In this document: positions 49,552 to 59,745 of the stretch, one piece after another | Layout of the letters: every line of letters starts with the position of its first letter | Position numbering within the stretch: position 1 is the first letter of the stretch | NCBI GenBank assembly: GCA_933822405.4 | Contig: CAKOGP040000001.1 | Location: 257,083-321,082 of the forward strand | Source: Cylindrotheca closterium | Taxonomy: Eukaryota > Bacillariophyta > Bacillariophyceae > Bacillariales > Bacillariaceae | Direction: 5' to 3' | Length of the DNA stretch: 64,000 nucleotides | Translations under genes and position numbers: made by a program | Notes under the pieces: model-generated | The model's database searches: none | Told to the model about the DNA's origin: nothing | The model's input: only the letters and a program-made list of their open reading frames with translations

Positions 49552-50962
49552 ATGAAGATTTTCAATATCATTACAGTCACTATGCTTTTCTTTCAGGCGC
49601 CAGTAATTTTGGCTGCCGAAGAAGAGGCTGAAGACCGACAACACTTTCAGCATCCAGACGAAGAAGATGTGCCAGAGATTGATATTACCGCACATCCAAC
49701 AGACATGCCTTCGGAGGTCCCCACAACTTTCCCCACACCCGCTCCAAGCACCGTTCCTTCAGGTATGTACACCTCGTCATGAGCAAATATCCAGAGCGCA
49801 AACGGAGAAATTTTAACACTGCTTGTTTTCCAGCCAATCCCTCACAATCGCCGTCTGCCTATCCATCTTCGTCCCCATCTGCGAAACCATCCTCTACGCC
49901 ATCAAACGCCCCATCATCATCACCATCTTTTGCGCCATCAAATGAACCATCAACGAAACCTTCTATTGCGGCCTCCTTTGCTCCATCAGGTAAGAAACAA
50001 TGGTCAATTTCCAAACGATCCGATGATCCAAATTCCTCATTCTTTAGTGTGCACTTGATTTCTTCAGACATGCCCTCACAAATGCCCTCGTATATTCCAA
50101 CCTCTTCACCATCGGCATCTCCATCAGATAATCCATCGTTCGTCCCATCAGACATGCCATCGACAGTCCCTTCCGTTGTTCCTACAAAGGCCGATTGTGA
50201 ATCCAATGATGGAAGCTTCGGCGAATTTCCAAATGAAGATGCCATCGTAAAATATTCCTATGAGGTAGAACTTATTTCCATCTTGGATGCAGATGCCGTT
50301 GAATCTGATGTTCTTCCTTTGTTGGAAAATGGAATTGTCAATAGTATCCTTCCTTCTCTTTTCGCAGATTCTTGCGGTCACTCCCTTACCACTAGAAATC
50401 TGCGCGTTCAAAGACGTCTCTCGGAAGTGAAGGGAATCAGCAAGTATCCAGAGGACTTGGTCTACGATGATGGTATGTTAACAAAATGTTGTTGGTAAAT
50501 GTTGAATCTATGTACTATATCTCTAACTTTTGATGCATTCGTTCAGTGGCTTGTGCCAGTGTTGAAGACGGAAACTCCTGCTTTGTTGTCAGTGGAGAAT
50601 TGACAATTTTTGCCGACGACGAAGATACATTGGACACCGAAACGGAAAATGTCAAGAAGGCAATCGAGAATGAAATGACTGCCGGAAACTTGAACGATGC
50701 TCAAGAAGATATTGTGCGAGTGTCCTACGTTGACATCGATCCTACTTTGAACAACATTGAAGACACACCGCCTGGCTTGAACGATGATGATGGCAAAATC
50801 CTCACAATTTCACCGGTTCCATTTATTATTGGTGGAGCTGTTCTACTCGCTGTCTTGGTTGGTATTGCTTACCGACAACACAAGAAGAATTCCGGTCCTG
50901 ACATGGATGAATCGCAAATTGGCGGATCACAGGTTCCAGGCAATACCGAAACGGATCTGTAA
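49552..50962 (+). CDS. Signal-peptide, PSxxPS-stalk, single-TM protein (cluster member 1)
   Basis: Four exons are inferred: 49552-49762, 49834-49989, 50068-50472 and 50547-50962, 395 aa. A cleavable signal peptide (MKIFNIITVTMLFFQAPVIL) is followed by HFQHPDEEDVPEID, then a stalk of PSxxPS repeats (about residues 50-162, encoded over exons 1-3), a Cys-bearing domain (residues 166 onward with DGSFGEF, KYSYEVELISI, ACASVEDGNSCFVVSGELTI), a TM segment at about 349-371 (PFIIGGAVLLAVLVGIAY) and a short polar tail. Proline-serine stalks are common in diatom cell-wall and surface proteins. The domain recurs in the next two genes. Intron 2 (78 nt) is divisible by three and stop-free. Role unknown; cell surface or silica-vesicle membrane is inference. 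Confidence 0.8.
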
Positions 50963-51474
50963 GAGACGAGATCCATCTACAGTACAACTACAGCCAGATA
51001 GAAAAGTGTAATGTTCGTAGGAACTATATATAATATGTAAATAAATACCAAGTAAGAAACTATTGACTCATATCTTTACATAGGGAGTTTGAGTGGGGTA
51101 ATACGACTGAAGCAAGATTGAAGGTGCACTAGCACGAATGAAAGATTGGCAAGTATGCAAAACGGTCGGATTGCTGATGCCGATAAATTAATGTCTTTCA
51201 TCAATAGTCGTGCCACTGCTGCTATTGTAGCGAAATAATGCATCAACGAAATTACTCAGTGTCATCATTGGAGTGCTCTATGTTTTGATACCGGTACTGT
51301 AGGTTCTAAAATATTTATATAAATACCATAAAGATACATCAAGATAACGAGCGCCTAGTGCCCGTAGATGTAGGAGCAAGACAGGAGTGTTTGGCTGCCA
51401 CGTCGATAAAAAGAGAGATTGCTGTAGAAGAAATCGATCAATCAATCAATCAGTTAATGAATCAATCAATGAAC
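50963..51474. other. Intergenic 3' regions with an AATC microsatellite
   Basis: 512 bp. A (AATC)n-type run lies at 51436-51473, ending at the stop codon of the minus-strand gene. The remainder is A/T-rich and shows no gene. Confidence 0.6.
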
Positions 51475-52275
51475 TCATACGTCAGCTCCGGCAGAAGCGC
51501 CAGCATCAGCAGCACCACTGGCAGCGGCTCCAGCCTGCCGACTCTTGTATAGAGCAATAGCTCCGACAATCAAGACACCACCAACAACTGCTCCAATGAT
51601 GACAGGGGTGCTGTTTCCATCGTCATCAGGGTTGGCAACAATGCCTTCGGGGGTGACGGCAGGGTCTTGTCCACGGGGAGTGCTTTCGGGATCAGGAACA
51701 GCAGCAACTTCGACAATATCTGGGTTGGAAATGGAGACTGATCCATTGTTGATTCCCTCCTCAATGCCGGCCTTGAATTGCGCCTCCAAAGCTTCCGAGC
51801 CACTTCCGTCGTCAATGTAGAATACTTCAAATGCTCCATTGACAACAACGCACTCGGTGGCTACAGCATCGTCACCAGAAATAGTAGTACATGGAATGCC
51901 ATCGAGGGCCACGTCAGGTGGATTGGAAGTGATTCCATGAGCAGCTCCAGCTTGTCTTGCAATGACTTCGTTACATGGGCTTTCAAACAAATCAGATTGC
52001 AAAAGAAAGTTTGTACTGTCCCTTTCGAAAGATCCGACAAGGTCGTCTACAGGATCGCCTCCTTCTCTGTAAACCATTTCATAGTAGTATTCGACGGTGA
52101 AAGAAGTGTCGGTGATGGATCCGCCAAATCCGTCTGCGTTGGCAAAGCACGGAATAGAAACAATTGGGACATCTTCTTCAAGAGGGGATTCAAAGTGTGA
52201 AATGTCATCGTCAACAGCGCTGGCCATGGAAACCATAGCGGAGAGAAGGAGTGCCTTGGTGAATTGGTTCATCAT
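51475..52275 (-). CDS. Signal-peptide, single-TM protein (cluster member 2)
   Basis: A single exon, 266 aa. A signal peptide (MMNQFTKALLLSAMVSMASA) precedes ISHFESPLEEDVPIV, close to member 1's HFQHPDEEDVPEI. The domain then has CFANADGFGGS, EYYYEMVYREGG, a PCTTIS...TECVVVNGAFEVFY segment, and a TM at about 225-243 (VIIGAVVGGVLIVGAIALY) with a small Ala/Gly-rich tail. There are no PSxxPS repeats. It lies between members 1 and 3 in the opposite direction, without introns. Family not recognised. Confidence 0.78.
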   Translation of the reverse strand: MMNQFTKALLLSAMVSMASAVDDDISHFESPLEEDVPIVSIPCFANADGFGGSITDTSFTVEYYYEMVYREGGDPVDDLVGSFERDSTNFLLQSDLFESPCNEVIARQAGAAHGITSNPPDVALDGIPCTTISGDDAVATECVVVNGAFEVFYIDDGSGSEALEAQFKAGIEEGINNGSVSISNPDIVEVAAVPDPESTPRGQDPAVTPEGIVANPDDDGNSTPVIIGAVVGGVLIVGAIALYKSRQAGAAASGAADAGASAGADV

Positions 52276-53073
52276 TGTGTCTGTGGAGTATCAATGGTCA
52301 TAGTCGTGGAAGATAAATTGATGGAAGGAACAAGTCATTGTGAGATAAAACATACTTTTGAACACAAGATTTTGGGCATGAACAGCGTGATTTCCTTCAC
52401 CCTAACAATGAATTCATTGATAAGGTGATGAAACAGAGTTCTTGCTGACTTACATCTGTTTGGTAGTCTAGGATGGTGGAGTTCCGGTTGTGGATGATGT
52501 TATGGAAGCGATTCTCAGTAATGAGTACAATGTCTGCACCGTTTTTTTCGGATGGAAGATTGATCCAAGACAGCTAGTTCGGTTCAAACTTAACGCGGCA
52601 CGTGTCACCTCCAACGGGATTTAGTTGTACCTCCTCTCTAGTAGTAATCCTACATGTAGAACCCTGTGGGATTCGATCCGGAATGCTCTCTTGCTATGTC
52701 TCCGTTTTCCTGGTCTGGGCTCGCGTTCTAAACAACGACTTTTGTCTGTCCGTGCGTACTTCGCGCCCCGATTTCGAAAATGGAGTCGAATGTATCAATA
52801 ATGTATCAAATGGTCCGTCCGAGAGAGTGGTCCGTCACACGTCATTCATTTCAACGCAAGCAAGGACAGACCTTGCTATCGCGCAGCTTACTTTCGACGA
52901 AATTAATTAAGGCAATCATCTCCAACGCACCACACCACTTTTTCCAAGCGTCTATTCAAGAATGCCACCTTGATCCATCAAGCAAGTGAGTTCTAGGAGG
53001 AAACACATCTCTCCATCGTAATCGCCATATCACCATTTCGATTTCCAGCAAATAGCAAATAATAGCAAAAACC
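52276..53073. other. Divergent intergenic region
   Basis: 798 bp, the longest interval without a gene outside the gap region. It should hold the promoters of members 2 and 3. I checked for a tRNA around 52650-52700 (a GATTCGATCC motif is present) but no cloverleaf forms. Nothing else seen. Confidence 0.5.
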
Positions 53074-54114
53074 ATGGTACAACGATTAACTGCACTGCTC
53101 TCCTTGGGAGCCATGATAATGACGAATGTCCATGCCGATAATATGGATGTCGCTTCCCGAGAATTGACCCGACACACCACTGGAAACGCTCCCGAAGAGT
53201 TGAACGTGAACGCAAAAGACACATTTAACCCGAATTTCATGAAGGATATGTTTTCTTCTTGCCGCCCTGAGAAGGATGGATACTTTGGATCTACCTATGG
53301 TGAACCAGTCAGATTGACCTATGGGTTCCGCATCGAAACCAAGCCCCTTTCTTCCATTGTCGACATGATTGATTTGGTCGAAGACAGAATTGTCGATAAC
53401 GTCCTTTCCCAATCATTTCCCAACCTTTGTGGTTTCGGTGGACGCAGACTAAACAAAGGTCGTGCTTCTGGATTCCGATTCTTGAAACTTGTCGGAAAAG
53501 GTAAATACGATTGTTCCATTTGATGGCAGGATGTCATATTGAGAATTTGCCGAATTTGAAATCTCACATCATGCACTTGCCTTTTTCTTATTACAGACGA
53601 ATGTAGCCCAACCGTTAGTGGATTCGATTTCTGCGCAGTCTTCTCTGGTCAAGTCAATCTTTATGGTGCCAACAGTGCCCAAGCCAGTGCCAACGTCTAC
53701 GAAATGATCCGAGAAGCTTTGACACCCGAGGAGGCATCAATGATTCACACTGATATTGTTGCCATTAGAATTGACGACGGACAATTCGGCCTCACTGGAA
53801 ACATTGATGGCGAAGAAGATAGCAATGCCAACACCATTGGATACATTTGCTTTGGAATTGCGGCAGTCATCTTTGGAATCATCTTCTACTGGAAGTGCAT
53901 TTACAACAAGAAGGAAATGGACACTGGAACCAACAACCGCGGTCTCTACAATGGTGATAACATCATGCCTAGCTACGATGACGATGTATCGGAGTTTGGA
54001 AAGTTAAATACTGGTTCGTACGAGCGACCGATTGCCGTTGGATTCTCGGATGCCGGAAGTGTGTACTCGGACTACAAGGACGAGTACCAAATGGAAGACC
54101 CTGACATTATCTAA
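53074..54114 (+). CDS. Signal-peptide, single-TM protein (cluster member 3)
   Basis: Two exons are inferred, 53074-53500 and 53597-54114 (96-nt intron), 314 aa. A signal peptide (MVQRLTALLSLGAMIMTNVH) is followed by CRPEKDGYFGST, RLTYGFRIETKPL, NLCGFGG, and after the intron DECSPTVSGFDFCAVFSGQV. A TM segment (ICFGIAAVIFGIIFYW, about 223-241) precedes a tail of about 70 residues with several Tyr and Asp. The intron is in phase 1 and lies just before the C...C-x-V-x-(S)G segment, as in member 1, which supports common origin. It has no PSxxPS stalk. Family unknown. Confidence 0.8.
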
Positions 54115-54470
54115 GGCTACAGCAGGATCCATCCATATCTATATGTGTGTTCTGTCGAGATGTAATATTATAAAATGAATATAATTTCTAGTGCCAAGGT
54201 TTGTTCCTTTTGTTACATACATGTACGGTACCAGGGTACCAGGTACCTACCGGTAGAATCACAAATTTATTCAGTCGACTACTATGATCATCGATTTACG
54301 TAGAAATGAACAGACCGCGCCGGAGCTTCCTTGTGGTTTGTGATGCGTCCCTGCCCGATGAAAGTTATTGTCACAATCATTGGCATCAGCATACTTTATC
54401 TCTTGTCCACTGAAGGACGTATACTTGTCTTTGCGATAGCACTGCATCATCCATCTATTGCAAAACAAAA
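54115..54470. other. Intergenic, GGTACC-rich
   Basis: 356 bp. Between 54225 and 54256 GGTACC occurs three times in a row followed by CTACCGGTAG. The remainder includes the ULP1 promoter side. No gene seen. Confidence 0.6.
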
Positions 54471-56193
54471 ATGACAATTCTCGGCAAATTCAAGAAGCGA
54501 AAAGACCGCCAAAAACTCGTAAAGGTGCGGTCACCAGGCCCTCAATTCAAACGACGACGAGTCAACTCTCAGCAACATCGACTGGAATCTCTTCCCATGA
54601 GTCCCATTGAACAACATCTAGAGCATCATAATCAAGAGCAGACGACAGATTCCATTGAAATTAGCTACCGAGCGGCCAAGGAGATGGAAGCGGAAGTGAA
54701 TGACTTGACGGCGAATGAAAGCAAAAGTGCAACCCTGTGGGCGATTGCGAGTGCACTTCAAGGCAGTCGAAGGGTGATGGACGCGCATGCCGACTTGGAG
54801 GAACGACTCCATCCACTGAGGCATATGACAAGAAAGCTCGGTGAAATCGTCTTTCGAGCATCCAAACGAGACGATGATAGTATGAAAAAGCGCTATGCTC
54901 TTGTTAATGCTTTGAACAAGGTTCAAAGGAGGCCAGATTCGTTCAGGGTTAAGTGTTCCAACTGGGAAGAAGTCAAACAACATCTCTCCTCCTCCTTTGA
55001 ATTCGCAGAGGAAGAATCTGAAAATGATGGCGCCGCGGCCAACAATCCCCTTACAGAAAGCGCGGGAACCATCGCGACGAGCTTGGAACAAAGGCTTCAG
55101 GACTTGCGTGTCGACTATCGGGAGAAGGGTTTGGCGTCAATACAAAAATGGAAGCAAGTTGTCAACTTTGGCTTTTTAGATACAGAAAAGAGTGAACTAG
55201 CTGCAGCTCTCGACCGGGATGATGAAGCTCTGGATCGCAAGCTTGCAGAAGCCGAGCGGGAGTACGAACAAGCGACAAAGAAGAAGCACATGGATGAATT
55301 CGAAGAACGTTTCTTACAAAAGGAGCGGGAAGAAGAGGCCAAGAAACGAGCTTCTTCTCTGATGCGAGATCTCACCCCAGACGAGTCGTCACTAGTGCGT
55401 GGTGTAATGTATGGCAACGGACCCCCAACGGAAATTTTGGCAGAATCCGAAACAGATACTGTACAGCGGCAATCGATCCAGACCTTGCGGCCAGGAGAGT
55501 GGCTTGGCGATGAAGTCATTCATTATTTTTATCTCATGCTTGCAAGACGAGATGAAGAAATGTGCCGTAATGATCCTTCCAGAAAGAGAAGCCATTTCTT
55601 CAAATCATTCTTCATTACCAAGATCCTCAACGAAGGACACGCAAATGAAGCCATTAATGGAACATACGAATACAAAAATGTCAAGCGATGGTCCAAGAAA
55701 GTTCCTGGAAAGGACATCTTCAATTTGGACAAGATTATCTTCCCCATCAATCAAGGGGGGATGCATTGGATGTGTGGCGTAATCCACATGCAAAAGAAGA
55801 GGATTCAAATATACGATTCCATGGGATCTGGAGGTCACAAGTACCTACAGTGTCTCTTTAAATATGTGCAAGATGAACACAAGGACAAGAAGAAGTGTCC
55901 AATGCCGGATATTGATGACTGGGAACTTGTTGGTACGACGTCGGATACACCAAGGCAACGAAATGGTAAGTGGGAAAATAACAAACGGATGGTTGCGCGC
56001 ACCATTAGCACTGAAACCACTTACTAACTTTCATTCTCTCCCTTGCTTTCAAGGATTCGATTGTGGAGTTTTCACTTGCATGTTTGCTGATTTCGTGTCC
56101 AAAGAATGCCCCTTGGTCTTTTCGCAGGAGCACATTACCCAATGCCGAGAACGAATTGTCTTGGCAATTATGAAAGGGAAGGCTATCATATGA
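54471..56193 (+). CDS. ULP1: ULP1/SENP-type SUMO protease
   Basis: Two exons are inferred, 54471-55965 and 56054-56193 (88-nt intron), 544 aa. The C-terminal 240 residues are a C48 protease domain: LRPGEWLGDEVIHYFYLMLA, RSHFFKSFFITKIL, WSKKVPGKDIFNLDKIIFPI. The catalytic residues are His 432 (GGMHWMCGVI), Asp 449 (IYDSMG), Gln 496 and Cys 502 (RQRNGFDCGVF), the last restored only by splicing. The enzyme matures SUMO and removes it from targets. The N-terminal 300 residues are basic (KKRKDRQK, RRRVNS) then coiled coil with acidic and Lys/Glu-rich stretches, as in nuclear-pore or nuclear ULPs. Confidence 0.92.
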
Positions 56194-56626
56194 ACAAGCT
56201 AGGGGAATAAATTCAGCATAAACGCATAATGATCAATCTAGAGACATTATGTTTGGTTCAGAATTTTTCTAGACATTGTATGCTTGTTTCATGTACTGTA
56301 ACTTCATTCGCTTCGTTGATTGATTCGATTGGCCTTGCTTTTGCCTTGTGATCGGAGTGCATTTTGCGACTCGATCGACTACTGAAAGAGATTGGACTAA
56401 ACTTAACGGCAACATAACGACAGCCATTTGATGCATCTGATCTGATGTGTAAACACTGGTAGTAGTACCTCCTATAGTCACATGACAAAATTGAAAGAAA
56501 TGTTGTTCTAACTTTATTACTGTATAATAAAATTGCCCCCGATACTTGCCGATGTTGGTCCAGTAAAAAAATCCAATAGGACTCCATACTCGCTCGACAA
56601 TGATGAATTAGCAATCTGTCTGTTTC
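56194..56626. other. Intergenic 3' regions of convergent genes
   Basis: 433 bp, no repeat. Minus-strand frames at 56258-56614 and 56269-56481 are short and lack features. I see nothing else. Confidence 0.5.
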
Positions 56627-57311
56627 CTAAACAGTGCGAACAAATTCTACCCGGTAATTGGAGCCACGGTACATGAATAGAATTCCCGTTTTCATCTTGA
56701 TCTCCGTCACTTTTTCATCTCCCTCCTGCTTTCGCGGTTTGGGTGTAGCATGTTTTCTTGGTGCTTCCAGCATGTTCTCTGGCTGAGATGGGCCCTTGGA
56801 CTTGGAGGATCGTGTCTTTGACTTGGCCTTGACAATCTTGCGGCTAGGCGGTTTGGGCTTGGTCTTGGAGGATTTCTTGACAACTTTCTTCTCGGCAGTC
56901 TTTTTGACGGTGGACTTTTCGCTGCTGTCATCACTCTCCTGTCCATCCAAAACTCGGCCAAGGGTCTTTTCGGAGACCACCTCTTCTGTGTCTATTCCTT
57001 CAACCGATACAATCCAATGGGGAATGTTGTAATCCTCATCATCGGGCTGGGAGAGAAGGATCCCAATGTCGATTCCTTCCGTGCGAACGAGCTGGACCCA
57101 CGAGAATAGAACAGCGAAACGAGCAGCGGCAAGTGAGTAACAGCGACCTCAGACACAATTTTAAAAATGCTCCTCATGCTTCCCGTGACGTGCTGTGATA
57201 TTCCATACACTCCAGGTGAAAAATTCTGGGCATTCGATCGTTTCAATGACGACTCACCTCAACCCGATCGCCAATGGCATAGGTGATAACTCTTCTTCTT
57301 GTGGCAACCAT
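56627..57311 (-). CDS. Small Lys-rich protein, possibly chromatin-associated
   Basis: Two exons are inferred, 57311-57258 and 57091-56627 (166-nt intron), 172 aa. The join gives AIGDRVELVRTEGIDIGILL, continuing DYNIPHWIVSVEGID, like a small SH3/Tudor-type barrel start. Residues 75-150 are Lys/Ser/Pro-rich with alternating basic clusters (KKTAEKKVVKKSS, KPPSRKIVKAKSK). The end reads GILFMYRGSNYRVEFVRTV. This order suggests a DNA- or chromatin-binding protein, but no named domain is certain. The 5' exon is short (18 codons), so the start relies on the splice model. Confidence 0.6.
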
Positions 57312-57855
57312 TTTTTCCGTGTTCAGCTCTAATTACGACAACTATTGGTGAATGAGTGGTTAGGTGATGTTTCAGACAGGGGTGATACAAGTCGTGAGTG
57401 GTTTGGATTCTATTATCTTGGTCTTGATGACAGAATGGAGGTCGTAGGAATGCAGCTGATTGAATTTGACGTATTCCCAATGGGGCGACTCGTTCTCAAT
57501 TTTTTGAGGGTGCGGTGTGCGTTGTCTTTCGATTTCTCGTTGGGTCAAAATTTTCGCAGCTATCGTCGAATGGTGATCTCGATCGAATAAGAAGGAAATC
57601 ATATTTATTGTATCAATCTTCTTCTTACACTTATGGTCCCAACAAAGACATCCAGAATCAATTTTTGCATTTAACAATCCACCCTGAATTCAAATGATTG
57701 ACAAATGTTTAGCCTCATTTTTCTTGTCCTATGCGACAGAAGGTAGTTGATGTAATCGTAATTAGACTACAACGCGTACCGGTACTCGCAACGAAGGCAA
57801 TGGTGCCGACAGTGCTGTAGATAAAGCGGACAAATACTGTAGTAATACACCTTTC
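57312..57855. other. Intergenic, upstream of the Lys-rich gene and downstream of the HAD gene
   Basis: 544 bp. Includes a TACCGGTAC palindrome at about 57776. No convincing gene; frames at 57345-57590 and 57372-57677 are short and without features. Confidence 0.5.
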
Positions 57856-58623
57856 TCACTTATCCGCAACAACGGGATCAAAAACTGGATTGGTATCCAA
57901 TAGACCAGGTAGCATGGTAAAGAACTCTTCAATGCTCGCCATGCTACAATCCACTGCTGGGTCTTCACTGTTCGGTTTATCGTCCTTCAAGATGCGCCCA
58001 TTTTCCGAGCTTCCTCGTATTAGTACAGTCTTCATTCCCAATGCTTTGGCACCTCTAATATTCTTCATGCTATCTTCGACCATTACACAAGTTTCCGGTT
58101 TGGGATTTCCAATGTTCTTGAGTATCTTCTCGAAGGCTTCCTTTTCTGGTTTGCAATGAGGCATGACATCATCAACCGCATACAACCGTTCTTCTCCGAA
58201 TAAATCAAAGAGTCCCATCGTTTCCAAGGCCCGTTTGACGTACTTGCGGGGCCCATTGGAAAAGGCCACCAGTGTACAGTTGCACTTGGAAAGTTCATCA
58301 TGAAGTGCCGTCTTGGGTGGCCCCAACATGGTATAGTCCAACTTTTCGGCCCAAAAAGTGGCTATGTCTTCCGTCTTGACTTCAGGTGCGTCCTCTGGAA
58401 ATTTTCCTTCATCTTGAGCCACTTTCAATGCCTTGGCAGTTGAATGATACTTGGAAAAGTATTCAGCCTTAACTTTTTGGGCTGCCTCTTCTGAGGGAAA
58501 TTTGTATTTTTCCACCATCATTCTGGGAGCGCTATTGTTGCGGTGAACAGTAAACCCATTCCCGACGTCATAGAGGGTATCATCGACATCAAAGATGAGT
58601 GTGGTAATGGGTGATGCTGCCAT
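57856..58623 (-). CDS. HAD-superfamily pyrimidine 5'-nucleotidase-like, copy 1
   Basis: A single exon of 255 aa. FDVDDTLYDVG is HAD motif I with the Asp nucleophile and DxD acid/base; AFSNGPRKYVKRAL gives motif II (Ser-Asn); HCKPEKEAFEKI motif III (Lys); and MVEDSMKNIRGAKALGMKTV motif IV (Asp). This spacing and the C1-type cap match SDT1/PHM8-like pyrimidine nucleotidases. It is likely cytosolic. The next copy upstream on the same strand is almost the same over the last 135 residues. Confidence 0.88.
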   Translation of the reverse strand: MAASPITTLIFDVDDTLYDVGNGFTVHRNNSAPRMMVEKYKFPSEEAAQKVKAEYFSKYHSTAKALKVAQDEGKFPEDAPEVKTEDIATFWAEKLDYTMLGPPKTALHDELSKCNCTLVAFSNGPRKYVKRALETMGLFDLFGEERLYAVDDVMPHCKPEKEAFEKILKNIGNPKPETCVMVEDSMKNIRGAKALGMKTVLIRGSSENGRILKDDKPNSEDPAVDCSMASIEEFFTMLPGLLDTNPVFDPVVADK

Positions 58624-58977
58624 GATGAATATGTATGAATTATGGACTGTATTATTGTTCGTTGATGAAAGGGGTAAAAATAAAGAAGCGCAAAAGGGAT
58701 CAAATCAAGAAGTAGGTGTTTGGAGATGAAGGAGACTCGTGCAGAAGATGTTGGTACGTTACTTCCGAAGGGTGTTGTTGTTGTTGTTGTTTGTTTGGAG
58801 CCGCCGATGCGTCATAACATTCTGAATTCGTTCTTTATGGTTCTTAGATCGATTCATTCGGACGAATCAAACCTGAATTGACCCATTCGAGGCGAGCCAC
58901 CCAGTGGCCATCCTTCGCGAGATTTTGACGAAGGTACTGGTGCCAACATCACATAGTAGTCAAGCAATACACCTTTC
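58624..58977. other. Interval between the two HAD copies
   Basis: 354 bp. Its right half resembles the 5' flank of copy 2 (a GCCGATGCGTCAT block at about 58801), so the duplicated unit includes promoter sequence. No gene seen. Confidence 0.6.
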
Positions 58978-59745
58978 TCACTTATCCACAACGACGGGAT
59001 CAAAAAATGGGCTGGCATCCAATAGACCAGGCAACATGGTAAAGAACTCTTCAATGCTCGCCATGCTACAATCCACTGCTGGGTCTTCACTGTTCGGTTT
59101 ATCGTCCTTCAAGATGCGCCCATTTTCCGAGCTTCCTCGTATTAGCACAGTCTTCATTCCCAATGCTTTGGCACCTCTAATATTCTTCATGCTATCTTCG
59201 ACCATTACACAAGTTTCCGGTCTGGGATTTCCAATGTTCTTGAGTATCTTCTCGAAGGCTTCCTTTTCTGGTTTGCAATGAGGCATGACATCATCAACCG
59301 CATATAATCGTTCTTCCCCGAACAAATCAAAGAGTCCCATCGTTTCCAAGGCCCGTTTGACGTACTTGCGGGGCCCATTGGAGAAGGCCACTAACGTGCA
59401 GTTGCACTTGGAAAGTTGCTCACGGAGTTCCGTCTTGGGCGGTCCCAACATGCTAAAATCCAAACCCTCGGCCCAAAAAGTGGCTATGTCTTCCGTCTTA
59501 ACTTCAGGTGCATCCTCTGGAAACTTGCCCTCTAGTTGGGCCATCTTTAATGCCTTGGCAATCGCATGATACTTGGAAAAGTATTCAGCCTTGACTTTTT
59601 GAGCTTCTTCTTCAGAAGGAAATTTGTATTTTTCCACCATCAATTTAGGAGCAGCTTTGTTGCGATGAGCTGTAAATCCAGTTCCAACATCGTAGAGGGT
59701 ATCATCGACATCAAAGATGAGTGTGGTAACTGGTGATGGTGTCAT
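58978..59745 (-). CDS. HAD-superfamily pyrimidine 5'-nucleotidase-like, copy 2
   Basis: A single exon of 255 aa with the same motifs as copy 1 (FDVDDTLYDVG, AFSNGPRKYVKR, HCKPEKEAFEKI, VEDSMKNIRGAKAL). Between the two, residues 1-110 differ at about 27 positions, yet residues from about 112 to 245 differ at only one or two. The offset is 1122 bp. This is a tandem duplicate with uneven divergence, best explained by gene conversion over the 3' half. Both frames are intact, so both are probably expressed. Confidence 0.88.
   Translation of the reverse strand: MTPSPVTTLIFDVDDTLYDVGTGFTAHRNKAAPKLMVEKYKFPSEEEAQKVKAEYFSKYHAIAKALKMAQLEGKFPEDAPEVKTEDIATFWAEGLDFSMLGPPKTELREQLSKCNCTLVAFSNGPRKYVKRALETMGLFDLFGEERLYAVDDVMPHCKPEKEAFEKILKNIGNPRPETCVMVEDSMKNIRGAKALGMKTVLIRGSSENGRILKDDKPNSEDPAVDCSMASIEEFFTMLPGLLDASPFFDPVVVDK

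Noticed and set aside
49560..50160. PSxxPS region as a CRISPR or DNA satellite array
   Set aside because: The periodicity is in the protein (Pro-Ser units with synonymous differences), with no constant spacer or repeat unit at the DNA level.
52640..52720. Possible tRNA gene around a GATTCGATCC B-box-like motif
   Set aside because: The five bases on each side do not pair as a T-arm, and no acceptor stem or anticodon arm could be drawn on either strand.
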